From Albidovulum sp. (lineage in GTDB: Bacteria > Pseudomonadota > Alphaproteobacteria > Rhodobacterales > Rhodobacteraceae), in NCBI GenBank assembly GCA_030837785.1, contig JAUQYA010000024.1, positions 1 through 15,838 of the forward strand: DNA of 15,838 nucleotides, given 5' to 3'. The notes below the pieces were generated by a model. The model had not been told where the DNA came from and searched no databases. It saw only the letters and a list, made by a program, of their open reading frames with translations. This document shows, piece after piece, positions 1 to 8,419 of the stretch (the first letter of the stretch is position 1; each line of letters opens with the position of its first letter). The position numbers and the translations under genes were made by a program.

Positions 1-1
1 G

Positions 2-436
2 CTGATCCAGGAGGACTATGCCAAGATCGGCGTCAAGGCCGAGATCGTCAGCTACGAATGGGGCGAATACCTCAAGAAGTCGATGGAACCGGCCCGTGAC
101 GGCGCGGTGATCCTCGGCTGGACCGGCGACAACGGCGACCCGGACAACTTCATGGGGGTGCTGCTGTCCTGCGCCTCGGCGGGCGAGGGCGGTGCCAACC
201 GCGCCTTCTGGTGCAATGAGGACTTCTCGGCGCTTCTGTCCAAGGCCAAGCAGGTCTCGGACCCGGCCGAGCGCACCAAGCTCTATGAAGAGGCCCAGGT
301 GATCTTCAAGGACCAGGCGCCCTGGCTGACCATCGCGCATTCGACGCAATACGTGCCGATGGCCAAGAACGTCGAGGGCTTCGTGATGAGCCCGCTCGGC
401 GATTTCACCTTTGAGACCGTCGACCTGACCGAGTAA
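2..436 (+). CDS. Family-5 ABC transporter substrate-binding protein (dipeptide/oligopeptide type), 3' end only
   Basis: The reading frame is open from the left edge and ends at TAA 434-436, so only the last 144 residues are visible; start, signal peptide and most of the fold lie outside. The visible part has the features of the C-terminal lobe of DppA/OppA-like proteins: an early YAKIGV stretch followed by a WGEY segment, a GWTGDNGDPDNF stretch, a short cysteine pair region (LLSCASAG), and the closing segment with PWLTIAHS and VEGFVMSP. Such proteins are periplasmic and deliver a ligand (peptide, opine or related compound) to the permease pair encoded downstream. The family assignment is firm because of both the sequence and the adjoining permease and ATPase genes. 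The ligand cannot be deduced. Confidence 0.93.
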   Translation: MIQEDYAKIGVKAEIVSYEWGEYLKKSMEPARDGAVILGWTGDNGDPDNFMGVLLSCASAGEGGANRAFWCNEDFSALLSKAKQVSDPAERTKLYEEAQVIFKDQAPWLTIAHSTQYVPMAKNVEGFVMSPLGDFTFETVDLTE

Positions 437-454
437 GGTCCGGCGGAAAGCACC

Positions 455-488
455 GGCGCGCGGGGGAAGGATGCTTTCCCCGCGCGCC
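455..488 (+). terminator. Strong intercistronic stem-loop after the binding-protein gene
   Basis: Bases 455-469 pair with 474-488 in an uninterrupted 15-bp stem with one G-U pair (466/477), closed by the 4-base loop GATG (470-473). It lies 18 nt after the stop of the binding-protein gene and 16 nt before the permease start. A short pyrimidine stretch TTCTT (489-493) follows, but there is no true U-tract. In ABC operons such hairpins are known to stabilise the binding-protein mRNA or partly terminate transcription so that this component is made in excess; that role here is inferred. Confidence 0.75.
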
Positions 489-504
489 TTCTTCGGGAAC
501 GCGC

Positions 505-1512
505 ATGATCCGGTTCATCCTCGGCAAGCTTCTCTACCTCGTCCCGACCTTCCTCGGGATCACCCTCATCGCCTTCGGCTTCGTCCGGGTGCTGCCGGGA
601 GACCCGGTCCTTCTGATGGCGGGCGAGCGCGGGCTGACGCCCGAACGCCATGCCGAGCTTTCGGCGCAGCTCGGCTTCGACAAGCCGGTCTGGATGCAGT
701 ATCTCGATTTCCTCAACCGGCTTCTGCACGGCGATCTCGGCATCTCGCTTGTCACCAAGAAGCCGGTGCTGACCGAGTTCCTGGCGCTTTTCCCGGCGAC
801 GGTGGAGCTTGGCCTTTGCGCCATCGTCATCGCCACGCTGATCGGCGTGCCAGTGGGGGTGATCGCCGCGATCAAGCGCGGCTCGTGGTTCGACCAGGTG
901 TCGATGACGACGGCACTCGTCGGCTTTTCGATGCCGATCTTCTGGTGGGGGCTGCTGCTGATCATCTTTTTCTCGGGCATCCTGCAATGGACGCCGGTGT
1001 CGGGACGGATCAGCCTGATGTATTTCTTCCCGCCGGTCACCGGCTTCATGCTGATCGACAGCCTGCTGTCCGGGCAGGAGGGCGCCTTCACCTCGGCGCT
1101 CAGCCACCTGATCCTGCCCTCCGTCGTGCTGGCGACGATCCCCTTGGCGGTGATCGCGCGGCAGACCCGCTCGGCGATGCTCGAGGTGATGGGCGAGGAT
1201 TACGTGCGCACCGCGCGGGCCAAGGGGATGCCGCCACGGCGCGTCGTCGGCGTCCATGCGCTGAGGAACGCGATGATCCCGGTCGTCACCACCATCGGCC
1301 TCCAGATCGGCGTGCTGATGGCCGGGGCGATCCTGACCGAGACGATCTTCTCCTGGCCGGGCATCGGCAAGTGGATGATCGATTCGATCTCGCGCCGCGA
1401 CTATCCGGTGGTGCAGTCCGGGCTCCTGCTGATCGCGGTTCTCGTGATGGTGGTGAACCTGATCGTCGACCTGACCTACGGCCTGATCAACCCGAGGATC
1501 CGCCACAGATGA
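505..1512 (+). CDS. dppB: ABC transporter permease, DppB/OppB type
   Basis: This 335-residue inner-membrane permease of the binding-protein-dependent family is close to the usual DppB length. It starts with the typical amphipathic/hydrophobic segment (about residues 5-30), followed by the VLPGDPV motif at 29-35. Further hydrophobic segments lie at about 100-124, 133-160, 200-220, 259-281 and 305-327, giving the expected six. The EAA-type coupling loop, which contacts the ATPases, is at about 231-262 (EDYVRTARAKG, then NAMIPV). It forms the translocation pore with the next gene product. The start at 505 follows a weak GGGAA Shine-Dalgarno and gives the expected N terminus. The stop overlaps the next start as ATGA. 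The symbol reflects family only; substrate is not established. Confidence 0.93.
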   Translation: MIRFILGKLLYLVPTFLGITLIAFGFVRVLPGDPVLLMAGERGLTPERHAELSAQLGFDKPVWMQYLDFLNRLLHGDLGISLVTKKPVLTEFLALFPATVELGLCAIVIATLIGVPVGVIAAIKRGSWFDQVSMTTALVGFSMPIFWWGLLLIIFFSGILQWTPVSGRISLMYFFPPVTGFMLIDSLLSGQEGAFTSALSHLILPSVVLATIPLAVIARQTRSAMLEVMGEDYVRTARAKGMPPRRVVGVHALRNAMIPVVTTIGLQIGVLMAGAILTETIFSWPGIGKWMIDSISRRDYPVVQSGLLLIAVLVMVVNLIVDLTYGLINPRIRHR

Positions 1513-2411
1513 CCGACACGGCTGTCAGACTTTCGGACGCGGCGATCCGGCGGCGGATGATCGCGGACTTCTGGTTCTACTTCCGCCAGAACCGCGGCGC
1601 GGTGGTGGGGCTCTTCGTCTTCCTGATTCTGGTGATCATGGCGGTCTTCGCCGCGGTCCTCGCCCCCCACGATCCCACCCAGCAATACCGCGACGCGCTT
1701 CTGGTGCCGCCGGTCTGGCAGGAGGGTGGCAGGGAGGGCTTCCTTCTCGGCACCGACGCGGTGGGGCGCGACATGCTCTCGCGGCTGATCTACGGGGCGC
1801 AGTATTCGCTCTTCATCGGCATCGTCGTCGTCTCGATCGCGCTTCTCGGCGGCATCGTCATCGGCCTCGTCGCCGGCTTCTTCGGCGGCTGGATCGATAC
1901 CGTGATCATGCGGGTGATGGACGTGGTCCTCGCCTTCCCCTCGCTTCTTCTGGCGCTCGTCCTGGTGGCGATCCTCGGCCCCGGCCTGACCAATGCGATG
2001 ATCGCCATCGCCATCGTCTACCAGCCGCATTTCGCCCGCCTCGCCCGCGCTTCGGTGATGGGCGAGAAGGCGCGCGAATACGTCACCGCCGCCCGCGTCG
2101 CCGGGGCAGGGAACCTGCGGCTGATGTTCCGCACCATCCTGCCCAACTGCCTCGCGCCGCTGATCGTGCAGGCGACGCTCTCGTTCTCCTCCGCAGTGCT
2201 CGATTCCGCCGCCCTCGGCTTCCTCGGCATGGGGGCGCAGCCTCCTGCCTCGGAATGGGGCACGATGCTGGCCGAGGCGCGCGAGTTCATCCTGCGCGCC
2301 TGGTGGGTGGTGACCTTCCCCGGCCTCGCGATCCTGATCTCGGTGCTGGCGATCAACCTGATGGGCGACGGCTTGCGCGATGCGCTCGACCCCAAGCTGA
2401 AGCGGAGCTGA
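1509..2411 (+). CDS. dppC: ABC transporter permease, DppC/OppC type
   Basis: This is the second permease, 300 residues. An N-terminal cytoplasmic segment is followed by a first membrane span at about 31-52, then the HDPTQQY loop and the family hallmark LLGTDAVGRDMLSR (79-92). Other spans lie at about 101-125, 138-156, 160-172, 213-230 and 268-286. The EAA loop is at about 188-220 (REYVTAARVAGA, then LPNCLAPL). The start at 1509 is chosen because it overlaps the dppB stop as ATGA and gives the family-typical beginning; the frame is open further upstream, but that stretch is the shadow of dppB. It should heterodimerise with DppB. The stop is 1 nt from the next gene, which implies translational coupling. 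Confidence 0.94.
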   Translation: MTDTAVRLSDAAIRRRMIADFWFYFRQNRGAVVGLFVFLILVIMAVFAAVLAPHDPTQQYRDALLVPPVWQEGGREGFLLGTDAVGRDMLSRLIYGAQYSLFIGIVVVSIALLGGIVIGLVAGFFGGWIDTVIMRVMDVVLAFPSLLLALVLVAILGPGLTNAMIAIAIVYQPHFARLARASVMGEKAREYVTAARVAGAGNLRLMFRTILPNCLAPLIVQATLSFSSAVLDSAALGFLGMGAQPPASEWGTMLAEAREFILRAWWVVTFPGLAILISVLAINLMGDGLRDALDPKLKRS

Positions 2412-2412
2412 C

Positions 2413-3248
2413 ATGGGCCTGCTGACCATTCGCAACCTGACGGTGCGCTTCGCCACCGCGACCGGCCCCTTCACCGCCGTGGACGGGATCGACGTCTCGG
2501 TGGACGCGCGCGAGGTGCTGGCCATCGTCGGCGAATCCGGCTCCGGCAAGTCGGTGTCGATGCTCGCCGTGATGGGGCTTCTGCCCGACACCGCCACGAT
2601 CACCGCCGACGAGATGAGCTTCGACGGCCGCAACCTTCTCCGGATGACGCCCGCCGAGCGGCGGCGCCTGATCGGGCGCGAGATCACCATGATCTTCCAG
2701 GAGCCGATCGCGTCCCTCAACCCCTCCTTCACCGTGGGATTCCAGATCGAGGAGGTGCTGCGGCTCAACCTCGGGCTCGACCGCAAGGCCGCCCGGGCCC
2801 GCGCGGTGGATCTGTTCCAGGCGGTGGGCATCCCCGAGCCCGAGCGCAACCTTGGGAAATACCCGCACCAGATGTCGGGCGGCCAGTGCCAGCGGGTGAT
2901 GATCGCGATGGCGATCGCCACCAATCCCCGCCTTCTCATCGCCGACGAGCCGACCACGGCGCTCGACGTGACGATCCAGAAGCAGATCCTCGACCTGCTG
3001 ATGGACCTTCAGGAGCGCCACGGCATGGCGCTGATCCTGATCACCCACGACATGGGCGTGGTGGCCGAGACCGCCGACCGGGTGGTGGTGCAGTACAAGG
3101 GCCGCAAGATGGAGGAAAGCGACGTGCTGACGCTCTTCGAGGCGCCGTCGCATCCCTACACGCGGGCGCTTCTGTCGGCGCTTCCGGAACACGCCACTGG
3201 CGACCGGCTGCCCACCGTGTCCGACTTCCTCCAGGGGGGGGCGTTCCA

Positions 3249-3252
<4 letters not shown>
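2413..3252 (+). CDS. dppD: ABC transporter ATP-binding protein, DppD/OppD type (short form)
   Basis: This 279-residue ATPase energises the importer. Walker A GESGSGKS is at 40-47, the Q-loop Gln at 96, the signature MSGGQ at 154-158 (followed by Cys159 where Arg or Met is common), Walker B LLIADEP at 174-180 and the H-loop His at 212. The HPYTRALL start of the oligopeptide-transporter C-terminal domain is present, but the protein then ends after about 25 more residues, without the cysteine-rich tail of longer DppD/OppD proteins (about 325 residues). An uninterrupted run of eight G (3234-3241) lies four codons before the stop. The stop overlaps the next start as ATGA, which argues that this end is genuine. 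Confidence 0.93.
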
Positions 3253-4097
<845 letters not shown>

Positions 4098-4113
4098 GGC
4101 GGCGCGGGGCTCC

Positions 4114-4833
4114 ATGACCGCTGCCACCGATCCGCCGCCGGCACGGGCGTTTCGCTCCGGTCTGGCCGTCGCCCTGCCGATCGCGCTCGGCTATTTGCCG
4201 ATCGCGTTTTCCTTCGGCGTCGCCGCCACCCGCGCCGGGCTTTCCGAGGCCGAGGCGGTCATGCTCTCGGTGCTGATCTTCGCCGGCGCGGCGCAGTTCC
4301 TGGCGCTGGCGCTGATCACCAGCGGCGCGCCGCTCCTGGTCTCGGCGGTGACGCTGGTGGCGATGAACCTGCGCCATGTGATGTATGGACCTGCGCTTCT
4401 GGAACAGGCGGGCGATACGGCGCGGACCCGTCATGCCTGGGCCTGGGCCTGGGGGCTGACCGACGAGGTCTTCGGCGCCGCACTCGGCGCCTTCGCGCGG
4501 GGCGACCGGCCCTTCTCCGAAGCCTTCATGGGCGGGCTCGGCCTCGGCGCCTATGCCGCCTGGGTCGGCGGCACCGCGGCCGGCGCCTTCGCCGGCGGCG
4601 GCGTGCTGGAGCGCTGGCCGGCGCTGGAGGCGGGGCTGGGCTTCATGCTGCCGGCGTTGTTCCTGGCGCTTCTCCTGTCGATCCTGCGCCGGGCGCAGGT
4701 CGGTGCCGCGGTGGTGGCGGTGGCGGTCACGGTCGCCGGGACGCTGGCGCTGTCGCCCTCGGCCGGCATCCTCGGCGGCATCCTGGCCGGTGCGCTCGCG
4801 GGCGCCCTCCGCGGCGGGAAGCCGCGGCCATGA
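4114..4833 (+). CDS. azlC: AzlC family branched-chain amino-acid transport protein
   Basis: This is a 239-residue hydrophobic protein of the AzlC family, the larger subunit of a two-component exporter that, in characterised cases, moves branched-chain amino acids or analogues out of the cell. Family features are the N-terminal segment RSGLAVALPIALGYLPIAFSF, the SVLIFAGAAQF motif with the following hydrophobic helix, and the MNLRHVMYG motif near residue 90. About six to seven membrane spans are apparent, the C-terminal ones very rich in Ala, Leu and Gly. It starts 16 nt after the ABC ATPase gene with only a weak purine-rich leader, so it may be co-transcribed with the importer. The stop overlaps azlD as ATGA. 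The substrate is inferred from the family only. Confidence 0.9.
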   Translation: MTAATDPPPARAFRSGLAVALPIALGYLPIAFSFGVAATRAGLSEAEAVMLSVLIFAGAAQFLALALITSGAPLLVSAVTLVAMNLRHVMYGPALLEQAGDTARTRHAWAWAWGLTDEVFGAALGAFARGDRPFSEAFMGGLGLGAYAAWVGGTAAGAFAGGGVLERWPALEAGLGFMLPALFLALLLSILRRAQVGAAVVAVAVTVAGTLALSPSAGILGGILAGALAGALRGGKPRP

Positions 4834-5153
4834 ACGCCGATCTGGTGATCCTGAGCCTTGCCGTCGGGGCCTTCACCTGGGCCTTCCGCTTCGGGCCGAC
4901 GCGCCTGCGCCTGCCCGGCGGGAAATCCGACAGCGCCGCCGGCCGCTTCCTCGCCGCCACCGGCCCGGCGGCGATCGCCACGCTCTTCACCGCCTCGATC
5001 CTGCCGATGCTCGCCGATCCGGCCGGCGACCGCCTGCCGCTGGCCGCCGGCATCCTCGCGGTGCTGGCCATGTGGGGCTGGCGCCGCTCGGTGCTCGCGG
5101 CCACGTTCGCCGGCGCGGCGGGCTACGGGCTCGCCGTGCATTTCATCGGATAG
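4830..5153 (+). CDS. azlD: AzlD family protein, small subunit of branched-chain amino-acid exporter
   Basis: This 107-residue membrane protein has about three to four hydrophobic segments (roughly residues 2-18, 45-62 and 67-105). It carries the AzlD hallmark of a Phe-Arg-Phe-Gly-Pro-Thr-Arg-Leu stretch at about 18-26. AzlD is the obligatory small partner of AzlC, and the two start/stop codons overlap by four bases (ATGA), as is usual for the pair. The gene ends at 5151-5153, immediately followed by a strong hairpin, so it is probably the last gene of the plus-strand transcription unit beginning upstream of the window. Confidence 0.88.
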   Translation: MNADLVILSLAVGAFTWAFRFGPTRLRLPGGKSDSAAGRFLAATGPAAIATLFTASILPMLADPAGDRLPLAAGILAVLAMWGWRRSVLAATFAGAAGYGLAVHFIG

Positions 5154-5183
5154 GCGGGGATGCGGGCAACCCCGCATCCCGCC
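5153..5183. terminator. Hairpin between convergent azlD and katG, probable bidirectional terminator
   Basis: GGCGGGGATGCGGG (5153-5166) pairs with CCCGCATCCCGCC (5171-5183). The stem has 13 bp with one bulged G and the 4-base loop CAAC. It begins at the last base of the azlD stop codon and ends 8 bp before the katG stop. Neither strand has a U-tract after it, so efficiency is uncertain, but its position between convergent genes fits termination from both sides. Confidence 0.75.
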
Positions 5184-5191
5184 GCCGTCGA

Positions 5192-7366
5192 TCACGCCGA
5201 AAGGTCGAAGCGGTCGGCGTTCATCACCTTGACCCAGGCGGCGACGAAGTCACGCGCGAACTTCTCGCGGTTGTCGTCCTGGGCGTAGTGCTCGGCATAG
5301 GCGCGCAGCACCGAGTTCGAGCCGAACACCAGGTCGGCCCGCGTGGCCGTCCACTTCGCGGCGCCCGAGGCGCGGTCCTGGATTTCGTAGAGGTTCGCGC
5401 CCTTCGGCACCCACTTGTAGGCCATGTCGGTCAGGTTGACGAAGAAGTCGGCCGTCAGCTGCCCCTCGCGGTCGGTGAGGACGCCGTGCTTGGTGCCGCC
5501 GTGGTTGGCACCGATCGCGCGCATGCCGCCCACGAGGCAGGTCATCTCGCAGGCGGTGAGGCCCATCAGCTGCGCCCGGTCGAGCATCAGTTCCTCGGCC
5601 GAGACGACATAGTCCTGCTTGATCCAGTTGCGGAAGCCATCGGCGAGAGGCTCCAGATGCCGGAACGAATGGGCGTCGGTCTGCGCCTCCGTGGCGTCGC
5701 CGCGGCCGGGGGTGAAGGGCACCTCGGCGGCGACGCCCGCGGCCTTCGCGGCCGCTTTGACCCCGACCGAGCCCGCAAGCACGATCACGTCGGCGAGGCT
5801 CGCGCCCGCTTCCCGCGCGATCGGTTCCAGCACCGACAGGACGCGCGCGAGGCGCACCGGCTCGTTGCCGTCCCAGTCCTTCTGCGGGGCAAGCCGGATG
5901 CGCGCGCCATTGGCGCCGCCGCGGTGGTCCGACTGGCGGTAGGTCCGCGCCGAATCCCAGGCGGTGGCGACCATGTCGGCGACGGTGAGGCCGGAGGCCG
6001 CGATCTTCGCCTTCACCGCGCCGATGTCCCAGCCGGTCGGGCCGGCGGGGATCGGGTCCTGCCAGATCAGGTCCTCGGCCGGCACCTCCGGCCCGATGTA
6101 GCGCGCCTTCGGCCCCATGTCGCGGTGCAGGAGCTTGAACCAGGCGCGGGCGAAGGTCTCGCTGAAAAGGGCCTGGTCGTCGCGGAAGCGCTCGGCGATC
6201 CTGCGGTAGGCCGGATCGAAACGCAGGCCCATGTCGGCATCGGTCATGATCGGCATCCGCCGGATCGTCGGGTCCTCGACGTCGACCGGCTTGTCTTCCT
6301 CGGCGATGCCGATCGGTTCCCACTGCCAGGCGCCGGCGGGCGATTTCTGCACCCACCAGTCGTATTTGAAGAGAAGGTCGAAATAGCCGTTGTCCCAGCG
6401 CGTCGGATGGGTGGTCCAGGCGCCCTCGACGCCGCTGGTGACGGTGTCGCGGCCCACGCCGCGCGTCGTGTGGTTGATCCAGCCGAGCCCCTGGTCGGCG
6501 ATGTCGGCGGCTTCGGGCGCGGGCCCGAGATTCGCCGCGCGGCCGTTGCCGTGGGTCTTGCCGACGGTATGTCCGCCCGCGGTCAGCGCCACGGTCTCCT
6601 CGTCATCCATGCCCATCCGCGCGAAGGTCTCGCGCATCTGGGCGGCGGTCTTGATCGGGTCGGGCTTGCCGTTCACGCCCTCGGGGTTGACGTAGATCAG
6701 GCCCATCTGCACCGCGGCCAGCGGGTTTTCCATCGTCGCGGGGTCGGCGAGGTCGCCGTAGCGGCCGTCCGAGGGTGCAAGCCATTCCTTCTCGGCGCCC
6801 CAGTAGACGTCCCGCTCCGGGTGCCAGATGTCCTCGCGGCCGAAGCCGAAGCCGAAGGTCTTCAGCCCCATCGATTCATAGGCGACGTTGCCGGCGAGAA
6901 CGATCAGGTCGGCCCAGCTGATGCGGTTGCCGTACTTCTTCTTCAGCGGCCACAGAAGCCTGCGTGCCTTGTCGAGGTTGCCGTTGTCCGGCCAGGAGTT
7001 CAGGGGCGCAAAGCGCTGGTTGCCGGTGTTGGCGCCGCCGCGTCCGTCCGCCTCGCGGTAGGTGCCCGCGGCGTGCCAGGCGAGGCGGATCATCAGCCCG
7101 CCATAGTGGCCCCAGTCGGCCGGCCACCAGTCCTGGCTGTCGGTCATCAGCGCGACCAGATCACGCTTCAGCGCCGCCACGTCGAGCTTCCTGACCTCTT
7201 CGCGATAGCTGAAGCCCTTGAGGGGATTGGTCTTTCCATCGTGCTGGTGCAGAATGTCGAGGTTCAGCGCATTCGGCCACCAAGCCATGACGTTGCCGCC
7301 CATGCTGGTCAGCGCACCGTGCATCACCGGGCATTTGCCCGAACCCTTGACGTCGTTTCCGTCCAT
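5192..7366 (-). CDS. katG: Catalase-peroxidase KatG
   Basis: This bifunctional haem enzyme of 724 residues (full length for the family) removes hydrogen peroxide by catalase and peroxidase reactions. The distal haem pocket motif RLAWH gives Arg94, Trp97 and His98. The Met-Tyr-Trp crosslink residues align as Trp97, Tyr225 (in IYVNPEG) and Met251 (in ARMGM), and the proximal His is His266 in GGHTVGKTHG. The second, haem-free duplicate domain follows in the C-terminal half (for example SDHRGGANGARIRLAPQKDW). No signal peptide is seen, so it should be cytoplasmic. The start at 7366 has a good GGAGGG Shine-Dalgarno (7371-7376). It is divergent from oxyR, whose product is the expected peroxide-responsive activator. 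Confidence 0.98.
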   Translation of the reverse strand: MDGNDVKGSGKCPVMHGALTSMGGNVMAWWPNALNLDILHQHDGKTNPLKGFSYREEVRKLDVAALKRDLVALMTDSQDWWPADWGHYGGLMIRLAWHAAGTYREADGRGGANTGNQRFAPLNSWPDNGNLDKARRLLWPLKKKYGNRISWADLIVLAGNVAYESMGLKTFGFGFGREDIWHPERDVYWGAEKEWLAPSDGRYGDLADPATMENPLAAVQMGLIYVNPEGVNGKPDPIKTAAQMRETFARMGMDDEETVALTAGGHTVGKTHGNGRAANLGPAPEAADIADQGLGWINHTTRGVGRDTVTSGVEGAWTTHPTRWDNGYFDLLFKYDWWVQKSPAGAWQWEPIGIAEEDKPVDVEDPTIRRMPIMTDADMGLRFDPAYRRIAERFRDDQALFSETFARAWFKLLHRDMGPKARYIGPEVPAEDLIWQDPIPAGPTGWDIGAVKAKIAASGLTVADMVATAWDSARTYRQSDHRGGANGARIRLAPQKDWDGNEPVRLARVLSVLEPIAREAGASLADVIVLAGSVGVKAAAKAAGVAAEVPFTPGRGDATEAQTDAHSFRHLEPLADGFRNWIKQDYVVSAEELMLDRAQLMGLTACEMTCLVGGMRAIGANHGGTKHGVLTDREGQLTADFFVNLTDMAYKWVPKGANLYEIQDRASGAAKWTATRADLVFGSNSVLRAYAEHYAQDDNREKFARDFVAAWVKVMNADRFDLSA

Positions 7367-7399
7367 CTTTCCCTCCGATCAGGCTTCGGTATTGCTGAA

Positions 7400-7443
7400 G
7401 GCCGCGGCCCCCCAGACCGGGCGCCGCGGCGCCCGGGCGTCTG
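7400..7443. repeat. Tandem GC-rich palindromes in the katG leader region
   Basis: Two perfect palindromes lie 34-67 bp upstream of the katG start: a 10-bp one (GGCCGCGGCC, 7400-7409) and a 20-bp one (7417-7436). Both contain the core GCCGCGGC (7401-7408 and 7423-7430), with centres exactly 22 bp apart. The longer one can extend by pairing CAGAC (7413-7417) with GTCTG (7439-7443) if three bases are bulged. They could be a repeated operator or a folded mRNA leader; which one cannot be told from sequence. Confidence 0.6.
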
Positions 7444-7508
7444 TTGATACGGACGGTGGTCTAGCAGAGCCGCGCGATAAATCCCAATTGCATTTCCTGA
7501 AGCTGACG

Positions 7509-7523
7509 ATAAGTAACGATTAT
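7509..7523. promoter_or_regulatory. Candidate OxyR half-operator overlapping the oxyR start
   Basis: ATAA-N7-TTAT (7509-7523) resembles the known OxyR half-site ATAG-N7-CTAT, including a T two bases into the spacer. The register for a second, upstream half (7487-7501) reads ATTG-N7-TGAA, which is a poor match. The TTAT covers the first two bases of the ATG at 7522. The composition is locally AT-rich compared with the surroundings. Autoregulation and katG control from here are inferred. Confidence 0.4.
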
Positions 7524-8412
7524 GAGTATCCTGTCCATGAAACAGTTGCGCTACTTCGATGCGCTGGCCCGCAATGGCCATTTCGGCCGGGCGGCGGCGG
7601 AATGCGCGATCTCGCAGCCGGCACTTTCCATGCAGATCAAGGAGATGGAGGCGGCGCTGGCCGCACCGCTGGTGGAGCGCGGCGCGCGGGCGGTGCGATT
7701 GACCGCACTGGGCGAGGCCTTCGCCGAACGGGCCCACGACATCCTGCGCGCGGTCGAAGAGCTTGAACACCTGGCGCTGGCCAGAACCGACCCGCTCCTG
7801 GGCCGGCTCCGGATCGGGGTGATTCCGACCGTCGCGCCCTATCTGCTGCCCGGGGTCATCACCGCGTTGCAGGAACGATACCCCGGGCTCGACCTGCGCC
7901 CGCGCGAGGCGGTGACGCAGAAGCTGATCGAGGACCTCGGCGCGGGCCGGCTCGATACCGCAATCGTGGCGCTGCCGGTGTCCGAGGCCGGCCTGACCGA
8001 GATGGCGCTCTTCGAGGAGGAATTCATCCTCGTGCGTCCCGCCTCCGAGGCCGGGAGCCCGGTGCCGAATGCAGAAGGCCTGCGCGCGATGCGGCTTCTG
8101 CTGCTGGAGGAGGGGCATTGTTTTCGCGACCAGGCGCTGGCCTTCTGCGCGATCGACAACCGGGCGCCGCGCGATCTGATGGAAGGCAGCTCGCTCTCCA
8201 CGCTGGTGCAGATGGTGGGGGCGGGGATCGGCGTCACGCTGCTGCCGGAAATGGCGGTTGCGGTGGAAACCCGCTCGGCCTGGGTGGCGCTTCAGCGCTT
8301 GCGCGCTCCGCGGCCGAAGCGCACCATCGGCATGGTATGGCGCAGGTCGAGCCCGCTGGCCGACGAGTTGCGCGAGGTGGGCGAGGTGGTGCGCCGGACC
8401 GCGCGGCCCTGA
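7522..8412 (+). CDS. oxyR: LysR-family peroxide sensor OxyR
   Basis: This 296-residue LysR-type regulator has an N-terminal winged HTH (about residues 7-65, with HFGRAA and ISQPALSMQIKEME) and a C-terminal sensor domain. The peroxide-sensing motif EEGHCFRDQALAFC places the redox cysteines at 200 and 209, eight residues apart between the Cys as in E. coli OxyR (199/208). The IPTVAPYLLP motif and a TLLPEMAV segment also match OxyR. It is divergent from katG, which is its classical target. The first ATG (7522) is used here; a second in-frame ATG at 7537 (MKQLRYF) is possible, and neither has a strong Shine-Dalgarno. The 3' end converges on guaA with a 7-bp gap and no terminator. Confidence 0.95.
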   Translation: MSILSMKQLRYFDALARNGHFGRAAAECAISQPALSMQIKEMEAALAAPLVERGARAVRLTALGEAFAERAHDILRAVEELEHLALARTDPLLGRLRIGVIPTVAPYLLPGVITALQERYPGLDLRPREAVTQKLIEDLGAGRLDTAIVALPVSEAGLTEMALFEEEFILVRPASEAGSPVPNAEGLRAMRLLLLEEGHCFRDQALAFCAIDNRAPRDLMEGSSLSTLVQMVGAGIGVTLLPEMAVAVETRSAWVALQRLRAPRPKRTIGMVWRRSSPLADELREVGEVVRRTARP

Positions 8413-8419
8413 CGATCGG

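Noticed and set aside
283..1506. Minus-strand open frame of about 400 codons over the permease genes
   Set aside because: It is antisense to dppB, rich in His, Arg, Asp and Gln, with no domain or ribosome-binding site; a codon-composition shadow.
3234..3241. G8 run as evidence that dppD is a frameshifted pseudogene
   Set aside because: The stop after the run forms an ATGA overlap with the dppF start, matching the style of four other junctions in the window, and all ATPase motifs are intact; a regulated slip remains possible and is listed as a finding.
4553..7447. Very long plus-strand open frame (964 codons) running across azlC, azlD and katG
   Set aside because: It is antisense to katG, whose haem-binding and crosslink residues are all intact. 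Its composition is the Arg/Gly/Ala/His/Val-rich pattern of GC-rich shadow frames, with no recognisable domain.
7461..7485. TTGGGA with CTAGAC as a katG promoter on the minus strand
   Set aside because: The -35-like element has 17-bp spacing, but the -10 matches the consensus in one position only, so it was not listed as a feature.
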